Positions 28,252-39,167 of a stretch of DNA of 64,000 bases are shown here, one piece after another; the stretch's first letter is position 1, and every line of letters begins with the position of its first letter. A model generated the notes under the pieces. It saw nothing but the letters and a program-made list of their open reading frames with translations. It was not told the origin of the DNA and made no database searches. The DNA is taken from contig CAVWGP010000004.1 of assembly GCA_963754645.1 (NCBI GenBank), forward strand, positions 744,001 to 808,000, given 5' to 3'. The stretch comes from CAVWGP01 sp963754645. GTDB lineage: Bacteria > Pseudomonadota > Alphaproteobacteria > Bin65. The position numbers and the translations under genes were made by a program.

Positions 28252-28428
28252 CCTCTCCCCCACGCCCGCTTGGGCGTGGGGGAGAAGCCGCGGCACGCAG
28301 TGCCGCGGGTGAGGGGGAGTTTGCGAGGAGCACGCGGTGGTTGCAATCCGCGATTTTGCCCCCCGTCGCGAAAACCCCCTCACCTCGGTCCTCTCCCCCA
28401 CGCAATTGCGTGGGGGAGAGGAGGAAAA
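28252..28428. repeat. Second pair of CTCACC-CTCTCCCC repeat elements
   Basis: Two related elements, 28252-28319 and 28375-28428, each with hairpins such as CTCCCCCACGCCC/GGGCGTGGGGGAG and CCCCCACGCAATTGCGTGGGGG. The second contains CCCCCTCACCTCGGTCCTC, which is exactly the sequence at 14097-14115. They fill the gap before the HpaB-type gene. Confidence 0.8.
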
Positions 28429-28474
28429 TACAGCGAATTGTTCATGTCTGAGTAGCCAAGCAGGAACTGGCGCC

Positions 28475-30019
28475 ATGTTCATGTCCTCCGCCGACTACCG
28501 CGAATCTTTGCGCCGGTTGAAGCCGCGCGTCTTCATCGAGGGCCGCGCGGTTGCGTCCGTGGCCGACGAGCCGGCGCTGGCGCCGGGCGTGGCGGCGATG
28601 GGCGTGTCCTACGATTTCGCGCTGCGCAACGAATACCGGCCGCTCATGATCGCCGAGCAGCATACGTCCGGCCGCGAGGTCAGCCGCATGCTGCACATCA
28701 ACCGGACCTCGACCGATCTCCTGACCAAGCTCGAAGCCGTGCGCCTGGTGTGCCAGGAAACCGGCTGCGCCCAGCGCTATCTCACCATGGATGCGTTCAA
28801 CGCCCTGTTCCAGGCGACCTGGCGCATCGACCAAGAGACGGGCTCGGACTATCGCCAGCGTTTCCTCGCCTATATGCATTGGGTGCAGGACGCCGACCTG
28901 ACCACGGCGATCGCCATGACCGACGGCAAGGGCGACCGCTCGCTGCGGCCGCACGAGCAGGGCGTGCGCGATTCCTATGTTCATGTGGCGGAGCGGCGGC
29001 CGGGCGGCGTCGTCATCCGCGGCACCAAGGCGATCGTCACCGGCGCGCCCTATATGCACGAAATTCTCGTGCTGCCGTGCCGCGCCATGACCGAGGCGGA
29101 CAAGGATTTCGCCATCGCCTGCGCCGTGCCGATCGACGCCGAGGGGGTGACGATCTCGTCGCGCCCCGCCGGGCGGCCGGGCGAGAAGGCGGCGGCGTTC
29201 AGCGGCAAATACGGCCAGGCGCTGGGCGCGATTTTTTTCGACGACGTGTTCGTGCCGCATGAGCGCGTGTTTCTCGACGGCGAATGGCGGCATTCGGAAT
29301 TTCTCACCCGCAGCTACGCGACGCATCACCGGCACACCTGCATCGGCGCCCGCGCCGGTTTCGGCGATCTCTTGATCGGCGCCGGCATGATGATGATGGA
29401 AGCGAACGGGCTGTCGCCCGCAACCGCACCGCATCTGCGCGACCGCATGAGCGAGCTTATCAAAATCGTCGAAGGCATTTTCGCGACCGGCGTCGCCGCC
29501 TCGGTTTACGGCTTGCGCGATCCCGCCGGCAATATCGAGCCCGAGCCGGTCTATGCCAATATCGGCAAGCTGCTGCTGGCGACGCAAATCTACGACATGC
29601 AGCGCATCGCCCACGAAGTTTCGGGCGGCTTGATCGTGGCGCTGCCCGGCCCCGACGAGGACCACAACCCCGCCACCGCCGGCGCCATCGCCGAAACCCT
29701 GCGCGGCCGGCCGGATATTCCCTACGCGCACCGCGCCAACATCGCGCGCTTCCTCGAAGACCTGACGATTTCCAGCACCGCCGGCTGGTACTCGGCCATC
29801 TCGCTGCACGGCGGCGGCTCGCCCGAAGCGATGAAGATGGAGATTTTCCGCAACTATCCGGTCAGCGAGAAAACGGCGCTGGTCGAGCGCTTGCTGGATC
29901 GCGGCGTGCTGGCGGGCGAGGGCGCGGTGCCAGCGTTGGCCGACCAACCCGGCCGCTGCTGCCCCACCGGCTGCCGCGTGCCGGAATTGCCGGGGAGCCT
30001 GAGGAAGAGCGTGCGATGA
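28475..30019 (+). CDS. HpaB superfamily protein (4-hydroxyphenylacetate 3-hydroxylase / 4-hydroxybutyryl-CoA dehydratase-like)
   Basis: A 514-residue flavoprotein of the HpaB fold. Blocks like AIAMTDGKGDRSLRPHEQG and VIRGTKAIVTGAPYMHEIL match the 4-hydroxybutyryl-CoA dehydratase branch better than the monooxygenases. That dehydratase binds a [4Fe-4S] cluster by three cysteines and one histidine. Here C93 and C98 (CQETGC) and H284/H285/H287 with C289 lie at the corresponding places, but the spacings differ from the textbook enzyme. So either a cluster variant or a related flavin enzyme is possible. The ATG at 28475 is the first in-frame start after a repeat element. It overlaps a small downstream frame by 4 bp. 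Confidence 0.8.
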   Translation: MFMSSADYRESLRRLKPRVFIEGRAVASVADEPALAPGVAAMGVSYDFALRNEYRPLMIAEQHTSGREVSRMLHINRTSTDLLTKLEAVRLVCQETGCAQRYLTMDAFNALFQATWRIDQETGSDYRQRFLAYMHWVQDADLTTAIAMTDGKGDRSLRPHEQGVRDSYVHVAERRPGGVVIRGTKAIVTGAPYMHEILVLPCRAMTEADKDFAIACAVPIDAEGVTISSRPAGRPGEKAAAFSGKYGQALGAIFFDDVFVPHERVFLDGEWRHSEFLTRSYATHHRHTCIGARAGFGDLLIGAGMMMMEANGLSPATAPHLRDRMSELIKIVEGIFATGVAASVYGLRDPAGNIEPEPVYANIGKLLLATQIYDMQRIAHEVSGGLIVALPGPDEDHNPATAGAIAETLRGRPDIPYAHRANIARFLEDLTISSTAGWYSAISLHGGGSPEAMKMEIFRNYPVSEKTALVERLLDRGVLAGEGAVPALADQPGRCCPTGCRVPELPGSLRKSVR

Positions 30020-30312
30020 AACAAGGTGTTGCCAGCGTAGGGGCACGCGGCGCGTGCCCTCTCGATGCAAGAGACAACCGCCCATGCCCGGCACGGCCAA
30101 GGGCACGCGCCGCGTGCCCCTACGGCGCCGCGCTCTGTCGACTAGGCGAGCGGGAAGAAGGAACGGTGCGGCTTCAGGAAGCTGTTACGGCCTATCGCGC
30201 GGCGCTCGAAATTCTCACAACTGCGGCGCCGGCGCACGCTGCCATCGCCAACCGAAATCTTTCGCGCGCCGAAGCGCTACTGGAACGAAGACGCGGTGGC
30301 GGCAAGCGATGA
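30016..30312 (+). pseudogene. TPR protein remnant interrupted by a repeat element
   Basis: A 98-codon frame coupled to both neighbours by ATGA overlaps. Its second half, EGTVRLQEAVTAYRAALEIL and the following repeat, is a typical TPR unit as found in large TPR proteins. Its first half is encoded by the repeat element at 30037-30123 and has no protein-like sequence. I interpret it as the end of a former TPR gene, or a translated linker. It is unlikely to have a function. Confidence 0.5.
30037..30123. repeat. Paired-palindrome repeat element (GTAGGGGC family), copy 3
   Basis: An 87-bp element from GTAGGGGCACGCGGCGCGTGC to CGCGCCGCGTGCCCCTAC; the ends are inverted copies and each is a hairpin. 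It lies inside the TPR remnant. Confidence 0.8.
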
Positions 30313-30833
30313 CCGCGATCTTCACCATCGGCCATTCCAATCATCCGATCGAGCGCTTCATCGGTCTCGCGCGTTCGCACGATATCGCGCTGATCGTCGA
30401 CGTGCGCAGCGTACCCTATTCGCGGCGCTGGCCGCAATTCGGGCACGAGGCGCTGGCGAACTCGCTGGCGGCGGCGGGCGTCGATTATCTCTGGCTCGGC
30501 GAGGCGCTGGGCGGCAAGCCGCGTGGGCAGTTGCAGCCGGGCGAGGCGCCGGATTTCGCGGCGCTGGCGGCGCGGCCGGAATTCGCCGGCGGGATCGCGC
30601 GGGTGCTGCGCGAAGCCGAGACGCGGCGCCTCGCGCTCATGTGCGCCGAGAAAGACCCGCTCGATTGCCACCGCTTCCACATGGTGGCGCCGGCCCTCGT
30701 CGCGGCGGGCGCGGCGTTGCGGCACATCCTGGCAAGCGGCGCGATCGAGGAGCAGGGGGCTGCGGCGCGGCGCGGCGCGGGCGGGCCGCAGGGCGATTTG
30801 TTCGCGCCGGCAATGCCGCATAAGCGCGGGTGA
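30309..30833 (+). CDS. DUF488 domain-containing protein
   Basis: A 174-residue protein of the DUF488 family. The hallmark motifs are IFTIGHSNHPIERF at the N-terminus, VDVRSVPYSRR near residue 30, and CAEKDPLDCHR near residue 110. The family resembles a compact nucleic-acid or ATP-related fold, and no biochemical role is established. It begins with the ATGA overlap of the preceding frame and ends before a palindromic repeat. Confidence is in the family only. Confidence 0.9.
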   Translation: MTAIFTIGHSNHPIERFIGLARSHDIALIVDVRSVPYSRRWPQFGHEALANSLAAAGVDYLWLGEALGGKPRGQLQPGEAPDFAALAARPEFAGGIARVLREAETRRLALMCAEKDPLDCHRFHMVAPALVAAGAALRHILASGAIEEQGAAARRGAGGPQGDLFAPAMPHKRG

Positions 30834-30856
30834 TGCAGTTTCGACAAAATATCGGT

Positions 30857-31000
30857 CGTCATCCCGACCGAAGCGCGCACTTGCGCGCGAAGCGGAGGGA
30901 CCTCGGGTGGACTAGCGTGTGTCTGCGCGACGGCACCATGCCAGTCCGCGCGAGGTCCCTCCGCTACGCGGCGCTACACGCCGCTCCGGTCGGGATGACG
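30857..31000. repeat. Large imperfect palindromic element with GTCATCCCGACCG ends
   Basis: A 144-bp element: CGTCATCCCGACCG at 30857-30870 is the reverse complement of 30987-31000, and AGCGGAGGGACCTCG at 30891-30905 matches 30950-30964 inverted. It fills the gap between DUF488 and rhodanese genes. The nested layout would fold into one long stem; it may also be a transcript-end signal. Confidence 0.8.
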
Positions 31001-31126
31001 CTCCGGAAAACACGCGCCAGTCCCCGCGATCCGCCGCACAAATTTCCTGCGACGGCTTTCACGGCCGGTGAGCCTTGACGCTCGCCAAGACCGGCGCATG
31101 ATGCGGGCGAACCGGAGAGAGAAAAC

Positions 31127-31546
31127 ATGAAACTCAAAAAAGGCATCAAGGAACTTTGCGCCGAGGCCAATGCGGCGATCGAGACGATGAGCGTCGAGCA
31201 GGTCAAGGCGGCGGCGGGCGATCCCAAGGTCCAGATCGTCGATATCCGCGACGTGCGCGAGCTGTGGCGCGAGGGCGGCATTCCCGGCGCCTATCACGCG
31301 CCGCGCGGCATGCTCGAATTCTGGGTCGATCCCGAGAGCCCGTACCACAAGGAGCTGTTCGCCTCGGGCAAGAAGTTCGTCTTCTTCTGCGCCGGCGGAA
31401 TGCGCTCGGCCTTGGCGGCCAAAACCGTGCAGGACATGGGCCTGGCGCCGGTCGCGCACATGGCGGGCGGCTTTGGCGAATGGGTCAAGGCGGGCGGCGC
31501 GGTGGAGAAGAAGGAACCGCCGGCACCGGCACCAGCCAAGAAGTAG
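31127..31546 (+). CDS. Rhodanese-like domain protein
   Basis: A 139-residue single-domain rhodanese. The active-site loop is CAGGMRS near residue 87, with C as the persulfide carrier, and the typical IVDIRDVRELWREGGIPGA lies near residue 36. The C-terminus is a Pro/Ala/Lys tail. It may move sulfur or act as a sulfide-related enzyme. Start at 31127 is preceded by GGAGAGAG. Confidence 0.9.
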   Translation: MKLKKGIKELCAEANAAIETMSVEQVKAAAGDPKVQIVDIRDVRELWREGGIPGAYHAPRGMLEFWVDPESPYHKELFASGKKFVFFCAGGMRSALAAKTVQDMGLAPVAHMAGGFGEWVKAGGAVEKKEPPAPAPAKK

Positions 31547-31551
31547 ATTCA

Positions 31552-31628
31552 CAGGAGCCGGGGAGGCGGGGAGAAAATAGTTTGCGGCTCGCGCCGATCA
31601 GAAATCCTCCCCGGCTCCCCGGCTCCTG
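31552..31628. repeat. Inverted repeat between convergent genes
   Basis: CAGGAGCCGGGGAGG at 31552-31566 pairs with CTCCCCGGCTCCTG-type sequence at 31606-31628. The arms are GC-rich with a 40-bp spacer. It may end transcription from both sides. Confidence 0.6.
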
Positions 31629-31636
31629 TTATTTCC

Positions 31637-32341
31637 CTATTCGAACTCCTCGTTCGTCGCCTTGCAATCGGTCACCATCTTTTTCTCGAACTTGCCGTTC
31701 TTCGAGATGTAGTGGGTGACGATGCAATTGCCGGCCTCGTCGCGGCCGCGGGCTTGGGCGGCGGAGGGATCCAGGCGGTCGTTGCGCCATTTGTAGAGCA
31801 CTTGCAGCGCGCGGCCCTTGTCGTCCTTGCCGGCGCCGATGATCGATTTGCGCCGCACGTTGACGATCGGGCTCAGCACCGCGTCGAGCAGGTCGGTGGC
31901 GACGAATTCGCCCTTGGCCTTGTCGAACAGCCACCAGCGGTAACGCACGCCGATGTCGCCCGGCGGACCGAGCGCGATGCGCAGATCGGCCTCGCGGTCG
32001 AAGTTCACGTCTTGCAGGATCAGCGCGATGCTGCCCTTGTCGCGCCGGTCGCCGGGGACGAGCGCCGGGCGCGCCGTGAAGCCGCGCAGCACCTGGCGCG
32101 GCTCGGTCTTTTCGTGCTCGTAGATTTCGATCGACGTGACGCGGTTCGGCGCCTGGCCGCGAACCACCCAGGTCCAATAGGGCATGTTGGGGCTGACGCG
32201 GCCGGTGCAGGTCGCGAGGCGGCCGTTCACCGGCACGTCGTCGACGGTGCAATCGAGCAGGCCCTTATACTCGGCCGCCGCGCCGGGACCGGCGGCGCCA
32301 ATCCAGCCGCCGGCGAGCAGGAGCGCAAGCGCGCGCCGCAT
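31637..32341 (-). CDS. Hypothetical secreted protein
   Basis: A 234-residue protein, not recognised. It has a signal peptide (MRRALALLLAGGWIGAAGPGAAA). The mature part has a beta-rich pattern (YKGLLDCTVDDVPVNGRLATC, YYRWWLFDKAKGEF-like) with four cysteines that could pair. It starts 3 bp after the NfeD stop, so it is in the NfeD/SPFH operon. A periplasmic role in envelope maintenance is a guess from this context only. Confidence 0.7.
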   Translation of the reverse strand: MRRALALLLAGGWIGAAGPGAAAEYKGLLDCTVDDVPVNGRLATCTGRVSPNMPYWTWVVRGQAPNRVTSIEIYEHEKTEPRQVLRGFTARPALVPGDRRDKGSIALILQDVNFDREADLRIALGPPGDIGVRYRWWLFDKAKGEFVATDLLDAVLSPIVNVRRKSIIGAGKDDKGRALQVLYKWRNDRLDPSAAQARGRDEAGNCIVTHYISKNGKFEKKMVTDCKATNEEFE

Positions 32342-32343
32342 GC

Positions 32344-32778
32344 TCAGGCTTTTTCGACCAGCAGCACCGTGCCGTCGGTGTCGACGACCTTGACCTTGGT
32401 GCCGCGCACGAAATCGGCGCCGCGCACGCGCCATTGCGAATCGCCGATCTTGACCGAGCCTTCGCCGTTGACCAGGGCCTCCTCCAAGGTGAGGACGCGG
32501 CCGACCATCTGCTCGCCGCGCAGATTGAGCATCGGCTTGTCGGTATCGATCGGCCGCCGGCGCCACCACACCAGCCACAGGATCGTCGATGCCACCGCGC
32601 AGACGGCGAAGACGATGAACTGGCCCTCCCAGGTCAAGGCCGGAAAGACGAGCTTGACCAGGCCGGTGACGATGGCGCCGATGCCGAGCCAGAGAAAGAA
32701 GGCGCCGGGCACCAGCGTTTCGACCGCGGCGATGGCAACGCCGAACGCCATCCAATGCCAAAATTGAATCTCGGGCAT
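32344..32778 (-). CDS. NfeD family membrane protein
   Basis: A 144-residue protein with three hydrophobic stretches in the first 75 residues and a C-terminal OB-fold (LRGEQMVGRVLTLEEALVNG, GSVKIGDSQWRVRG, GTKVKVVDTDGTVLLVEKA). NfeD partners SPFH/stomatin proteins and the pair is usually encoded together, as here. It starts 20 bp after the SPFH stop. Confidence 0.92.
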   Translation of the reverse strand: MPEIQFWHWMAFGVAIAAVETLVPGAFFLWLGIGAIVTGLVKLVFPALTWEGQFIVFAVCAVASTILWLVWWRRRPIDTDKPMLNLRGEQMVGRVLTLEEALVNGEGSVKIGDSQWRVRGADFVRGTKVKVVDTDGTVLLVEKA

Positions 32779-32798
32779 GGCTCGCTCCGTCTATCGCG

Positions 32799-33758
32799 TT
32801 ACCGTTGCGGAACGCGCGGCACGCTGCCCGCGGCCGAGCCGTCCTTGGCGCCGAAGGCCTCGCGCGCGATCTCGCCGAGGCCGCCCAGCGCGCCGATGAC
32901 GCTCGAGGCTTCGAGCGGCATGAACAGAATCTTCTGGTTCGGCGCGGTCGCGAATTTGCCGAGCGCGTCGATGTATTTCTGCGCGACGAAATAGTTGATG
33001 GCCTGCACATTGCCGCCGGCGATGGCGTCCGACACCATGCGGGTGGCGTTGGCTTCGGCTTGGGCCAGGCGTTCGCGGGCTTCGGCGTCGCGGAAGGCGG
33101 CTTCGCGCCGGCCCTCGGCTTCGAGGATGTTCGATTGCTTTTCGCCCTCGGCCTTGCGGATGGCGGCTTCGCGGAAGCCTTCGGCTTCGAGGATCGCCGC
33201 GCGCTTGTCGCGCTCGGCCTTCATCTGCCGCGCCATGGATTCGACGATGTCGGTCGGCGGCTGGATGTCCTTGATTTCGATGCGCGTGATCTTGAGGCCC
33301 CAGGGCTCGGTCGCCTGATCGACCACCTTGAGCAGGCGGGCATTGATCGTGTCGCGCTGGGACAGCAGCTCGTCGAGGTCCATCGAGCCCATGACGGTGC
33401 GGATATTGGTCATCGTCAGGTTGGTCACCGCGCGTTGCAGATCGTCGACCTCATAGGCCGATCGCGCGGCATCGAGCACCTGGAAGAACATCACGCCATC
33501 GACCGTGACCATGGCGTTGTCCTTGGTGATAATTTCCTGCGATGGAACGTCAATGACATTTTCCATCATATTGATGCGATTGCCGATTTTATCGATGAAC
33601 GGCACGATCAAATGAAGCCCTGGCCGGAGCGTCTGGGTGTAGCGGCCGAACCGCTCGACGGTGAACTCGAACCCCTGCGGCACGGTCTTGACGCCCGCCC
33701 ACAGCAGCATGATGGCGAGCACGACCAAAACGATGACGAAAATCGGAAAAGCGGACAT
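32799..33758 (-). CDS. SPFH/band 7 (stomatin-like, QmcA type) membrane protein
   Basis: A 319-residue protein with an N-terminal membrane helix (VIVLVVLAIMLLWAGV) followed by the SPFH domain (TVPQGFEFTVERFGRYTQTLRPGLH) and a long Glu/Ala/Arg coiled coil (residues about 180-240). It scaffolds membrane microdomains and often controls membrane proteases. It is the first gene of a three-gene operon with NfeD and a secreted protein. Confidence 0.93.
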   Translation of the reverse strand: MSAFPIFVIVLVVLAIMLLWAGVKTVPQGFEFTVERFGRYTQTLRPGLHLIVPFIDKIGNRINMMENVIDVPSQEIITKDNAMVTVDGVMFFQVLDAARSAYEVDDLQRAVTNLTMTNIRTVMGSMDLDELLSQRDTINARLLKVVDQATEPWGLKITRIEIKDIQPPTDIVESMARQMKAERDKRAAILEAEGFREAAIRKAEGEKQSNILEAEGRREAAFRDAEARERLAQAEANATRMVSDAIAGGNVQAINYFVAQKYIDALGKFATAPNQKILFMPLEASSVIGALGGLGEIAREAFGAKDGSAAGSVPRVPQR

Positions 33759-33849
33759 TCAGAACCCCCAATGACCGGCGCGCGGACCTTCCGGCGACGC
33801 GCCCTTATAGCGAACCGGCGCGGGCTTTCACAGAGCGTTCGCGGCGGGA

Positions 33850-34917
33850 CTAATTTTCGCCGGCGGGCGGCCGCAACCAGCGCCGGAAGATCAGCGGCGC
33901 CGCCACGACGATCATGGCAATGCGCAAGACGTGGTGGGTGGCGACGAAAGCGGCGTCGATCGCCAGCGCAAAGGCGATGAGGCTCATCTCGGCGAGGCCG
34001 CCGGGGGCAAAGGCGAGAATCAGCCCTTGCAGGCTCGATGCCGCCAGCGGCCGCAGCGCCGCGGCGAAGCCCAGGGTGAAGACCAGCATGATCGTCGCCG
34101 AGCCGAGCGACAGCAACAGGACACGGCGGATGGTGCGAAACTCCAAGCCGGCAAAACGCGCGCCGATATTGCAGCCGATGACGACCTGGGCGATGGCAAG
34201 CAGCAGGGCGGGCGGCCGCGATTCGGTCCAGCCGAGCAGATGGACCGCGGCGCTGAGCAGCATCGGTCCCAGAACATAGGCGGCGGGCAGGCGGATCAGC
34301 TTGGCGAAGCCGACGCCGAGCACGGCGCAAGCGGCGAAGATGCCGACCTCGGCAAGCGGCCAGGCGAAGAGCGCGCCGCCCAGCGGCGGCCGCGCGCTTT
34401 GCCGATAGCCTTCGATCAAGGCGAAGCCGATGGGCACGGCGAGGATGACGAAGAGCAGGCGGCCGGCGTGAACCAGCGCGATCAGCCGGTCGTCGCCGCC
34501 CATCTCGCGCCCGACGATGACCATTTCATTGAGCCCGCCGGGGCTGGCGGCGAAATAGGCCGTGGTGCGGTCGAAGCCGCCGAGGCGGCGGAAGTAGACA
34601 TACAAAATCGCCGTGACGATCGCGACATAGAGCGCCATGCCGGCAATCGTCTGCCACCATTGGCCGATCTGGCCCAGCAGCGCCGGCGTGAAGCTGCTGC
34701 CCAGCATGAGGCCGATCACGGTGATGACCGGCTGGCGCGTCCAGCGATGGACGAAGATCGGCAGCTTGGCGAGGCTCGCCCCGGTCGCCACGACCATCGC
34801 GCCGATCATCCACGGCAGCGGCACGTCGAGGCCGGTCGCCGCCCAGCCGCCGGCGGCACCGAGCGCGAGCGTGACGCAGGCCCACAGAAAGCGATTGACC
34901 CAGCGCGGCACGATCAC
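33850..34917 (-). CDS. AbrB family membrane transporter (duplicated AbrB membrane domain)
   Basis: A 355-residue membrane protein with about ten helices in two halves; the AbrB-type motif [10 protein letters not shown] near residue 32 recurs as [11 protein letters not shown]. It is often mis-named ammonia monooxygenase regulator. Members are thought to carry organic compounds, but function is unproven. It begins with GTG that overlaps the NAD kinase stop by 4 bp, so these two unrelated genes are co-translated. Confidence 0.85.
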   Translation of the reverse strand: MIVPRWVNRFLWACVTLALGAAGGWAATGLDVPLPWMIGAMVVATGASLAKLPIFVHRWTRQPVITVIGLMLGSSFTPALLGQIGQWWQTIAGMALYVAIVTAILYVYFRRLGGFDRTTAYFAASPGGLNEMVIVGREMGGDDRLIALVHAGRLLFVILAVPIGFALIEGYRQSARPPLGGALFAWPLAEVGIFAACAVLGVGFAKLIRLPAAYVLGPMLLSAAVHLLGWTESRPPALLLAIAQVVIGCNIGARFAGLEFRTIRRVLLLSLGSATIMLVFTLGFAAALRPLAASSLQGLILAFAPGGLAEMSLIAFALAIDAAFVATHHVLRIAMIVVAAPLIFRRWLRPPAGEN

Positions 34918-35681
34918 GGCATGAATTGCTCGCGCAGGATCCGCTCTTCAAGATTGTGTTCGGGGTCGAACAGCAGCGTGCAGCGCTGGGCGCCCGATTG
35001 GCGCACGACGACGTTGACAACGTCGCGGACTTCGACCGAATCGGCGACGGCGGCGACCGGGCGTTTGTCGGCCTGGCGCACCTGGAACTCGACCACCGTG
35101 TTCTCCGGCAAGACCGCGCCGCGCCAGCGCCGCGGCCGGAACGGGCTGATCGGCGTAAGCGCCAGCAGGCCGGCGCCGATCGGGATGATCGGCCCGTGCG
35201 CCGAAAGATTGTAGGCCGTGCTGCCGGCCGGGGTCGCGACCATGACGCCGTCGCAGACCAACTCCGGCAGCCGCGGCACGCCATTGATCAAGATGCGGAT
35301 GGCGGCGGTTTGCCGGGTGCGCCGCAGCAGCGAGACTTCGTTGATCGCCAGGGCGCGCACGATGCGGCGCGCGACCGTGGTCGCGATCATTTCGAGCGGA
35401 TGCAGATCGACGCGCTCGGCGCGCGCGATGCGCGCCAGCAATCCGGCGACACGGAACTCGTTCATCAAGAAACCGACGCTGCCGCGGTTCATGCCGTAGA
35501 CGGCGACGTCGCGGTTGAAGGTCCGGCGCAAGGTCTCCAGCATGAAGCCGTCGCCGCCGAGGGCGACGATGACGCGCGCGCGCTCGGGCGCCACATGGGC
35601 GTAGCGGCGCAGCAATTGGCGGCGCGCGGCGTCGGCCTCGGGCGTTTTGGCGGCGACGACGGCGATCGGCGGATGTTTCAT
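34914..35681 (-). CDS. nadK: NAD kinase
   Basis: A 255-residue kinase that makes NADP from NAD and ATP. The GGDG motif is in [15 protein letters not shown] near residue 43, with [11 protein letters not shown] after it and [16 protein letters not shown] near residue 155. The start at 35681 (MKHPPIAVV) is typical. It overlaps the AbrB gene by 4 bp and is the first of the pair. Confidence 0.93.
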   Translation of the reverse strand: MKHPPIAVVAAKTPEADAARRQLLRRYAHVAPERARVIVALGGDGFMLETLRRTFNRDVAVYGMNRGSVGFLMNEFRVAGLLARIARAERVDLHPLEMIATTVARRIVRALAINEVSLLRRTRQTAAIRILINGVPRLPELVCDGVMVATPAGSTAYNLSAHGPIIPIGAGLLALTPISPFRPRRWRGAVLPENTVVEFQVRQADKRPVAAVADSVEVRDVVNVVVRQSGAQRCTLLFDPEHNLEERILREQFMP

Positions 35682-35810
35682 CGGCGGGGACCAACGGCGC
35701 AGTATAACGGCCAAGCGCCGCGGCGCCAGCCGCCCCGCCATACACGCTTGGCCGCGCATTGCGCGCGGTGTATGTGCAGATGGGGCGTGAGTTGCCGGAG
35801 GATCGAGAGC

Positions 35811-36305
35811 ATGTCGCGATTGAAAATCGTGTTGAGCGCCACAGCACTGGCGCTTGCCGCTGCCGGCGTTCCGGCCGCGGCCCAGACCAAGCCGGAGAAA
35901 GATCGGCATGCCGAGTACTACTATCCGGCGCCGACCGCAACCGAAGTCTATGAGGCGGAGGCGACGCCGCTCGCCGGCGCGAGCCGCGCGCGCCGTCTTG
36001 GCTTCATCACGCTGCTCGCGAACAAGAGCCAGCAGGCCTCCTATCCGCCGCCCTATATCATGTTCGCCAAGGGCGCCGAGGCCGAGAAGGTCATCATCAT
36101 CGGCATGGGCAACTATGTCGGGAATATCTTTCAGGCGCGCGCCTTGCTGGCCCAGCTCACGGCGCAGGCGCGCACGACGCCGATCTTCCAAGAAGTCGTC
36201 GGCGGCGATGCGCTGACCTTCCTCGATCTGCTGAAGATGCTCGGCTTCGAGCAGCTCACGGTGAGCGACGGCGAGGCCTTCTCGCTTCAGATCGCGATCA
36301 AATGA
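35811..36305 (+). CDS. Hypothetical secreted protein of a Rhodospirillales-type family
   Basis: A 164-residue protein with a signal peptide ([19 protein letters not shown], cleavage near residue 25). The mature part contains [15 protein letters not shown] and a conserved block [21 protein letters not shown] recall related proteins in Rhodospirillales under a misleading molybdopterin-guanine-dinucleotide name, but nothing in the sequence supports that activity. It lies 7 bp before an acyl-CoA ligase gene. Confidence 0.7.
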   Translation: MSRLKIVLSATALALAAAGVPAAAQTKPEKDRHAEYYYPAPTATEVYEAEATPLAGASRARRLGFITLLANKSQQASYPPPYIMFAKGAEAEKVIIIGMGNYVGNIFQARALLAQLTAQARTTPIFQEVVGGDALTFLDLLKMLGFEQLTVSDGEAFSLQIAIK

Positions 36306-36312
36306 GCCCGGC

Positions 36313-38007
<1,695 letters not shown>

Positions 38008-38013
38008 CGCCCG

Positions 38014-39045
38014 TTATCCGCCCGTCACGCTCATGTGCCGCGACACGGCGGGGCTGCGGTGGCGGCGGTCCATGATGAAATCGTGACCTTGCGGCTTGCG
38101 GCGGATCGCCTCGCGAATCGAGTCGACCAAGCGGTCGTCGTCCTCTGCCGCGCGCAGCGGGGCGCGGAGATCGGCGCTGTCTTCCTGCCCCAGACACATA
38201 TAGAGCGTGCCGGTGCAGGTGAGCCGCACGCGATTGCACAGCTCGCAGAAATTGTGCGTCAGCGGCGTGATCAGGCCGAGGCGGCGGCCGGTTTCCTTGA
38301 TGGTGAAATAGCGCGCCGGGCCGCCGGTGCGGTAATCCGTTTCCTCCAGCGTCCAGCGCTGCTTGAGGTTGGCGCGCACCAGCGAGAGCGGTAAATATTG
38401 CTCGAGCCGGTCGGCGGCGCCCGAATCGCCGCCGATCTCGCCCATCGGCATGACTTCGATGAGCGTGAGATCGAAGCCTTGGTCGCCGCACCAGGCGATC
38501 AGGCGGTCGAACTCGTCCTCGTTGACGCCGCGCAGCGCCACGGCGTTGATCTTGATGGCGAGGCCCGCCGCCTTGGCCGCAGCGATGCCGGCCAAGACCT
38601 GGTCGAGCTTGCCCCAGCGCGTCAGCGCCGTGAATTTCGCCGGGTCGAGCGTGTCGAGCGAAACATTGATGCGCCGCATTCCGGCGTCGCGCAGTTCGCC
38701 GGCATATTTGGCGAGCTGGCTGCCGTTGGTCGTGAGCGTCAGCTCGTCGAGGCCGCCGCCGTTCAAGCGCTTGCCGAGCTCGCGGATGAGCCACATGACA
38801 TTGCGGCGCACCAGCGGCTCGCCGCCGGTGAGGCGCAGCTTCTTGACGCCGAGGCGGACGAAGGCGGCGCACAGCCGCGCCATTTCCTCGAGCGTCAGGA
38901 GATCGGCCTTGGGCAGGAAGTGCATGTCCTCGGCCATGCAATAGACGCAGCGAAAATCGCAGCGGTCGGTGACCGAGACGCGCAAATAGCTGATTTGACG
39001 GGCAAAGGGATCGACGAGGGGCGCCAATCCGGCGTTCGGCTGCAT
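38014..39045 (-). CDS. moaA: GTP 3',8-cyclase MoaA (molybdenum cofactor biosynthesis)
   Basis: A 343-residue radical SAM enzyme that turns GTP into the first molybdopterin intermediate. The SAM cluster motif is CDFRCVYC near residue 30, followed by [12 protein letters not shown]. The second cluster is bound by cysteines in [12 protein letters not shown] and TLYMCLGQ. The ATG at 39045 is used; a TTG 30 bp upstream is possible. It converges with the ligase and its promoter region (39046-39167) contains a 20-bp palindrome. It sits in a Mo/W locus with tupA-like, fdhD and mobA genes. Confidence 0.95.
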   Translation of the reverse strand: MQPNAGLAPLVDPFARQISYLRVSVTDRCDFRCVYCMAEDMHFLPKADLLTLEEMARLCAAFVRLGVKKLRLTGGEPLVRRNVMWLIRELGKRLNGGGLDELTLTTNGSQLAKYAGELRDAGMRRINVSLDTLDPAKFTALTRWGKLDQVLAGIAAAKAAGLAIKINAVALRGVNEDEFDRLIAWCGDQGFDLTLIEVMPMGEIGGDSGAADRLEQYLPLSLVRANLKQRWTLEETDYRTGGPARYFTIKETGRRLGLITPLTHNFCELCNRVRLTCTGTLYMCLGQEDSADLRAPLRAAEDDDRLVDSIREAIRRKPQGHDFIMDRRHRSPAVSRHMSVTGG

Positions 39046-39121
39046 GGCCAATAATCCGTGCGAAGCGTTGGGCAAAAGATAGAGCGCCCGCGCCGCATCG
39101 GCAAGGGCGCCGCGGGGAGCG

Positions 39122-39141
39122 ATATAGCCGGTTGGCTATAT
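39122..39141. promoter_or_regulatory. 20-bp perfect palindrome upstream of moaA
   Basis: ATATAGCC-GGTT-GGCTATAT is a perfect inverted repeat in the gap between moaA and the TupA-like gene, about 80 bp upstream of the moaA start. Its AT-rich outer ends resemble ModE-type operators, which carry TATA-like half-sites. A molybdate- or tungstate-responsive site is inferred. Confidence 0.45.
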
Positions 39142-39167
39142 GGCTCCGCCGCGCGCAATTCCGGTCA

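Noticed and set aside
35811..36305. Molybdopterin-guanine dinucleotide enzyme.
   Set aside because: The name circulates for relatives, but the protein is secreted and lacks the MobA nucleotide loop; the real mobA is at 41060.
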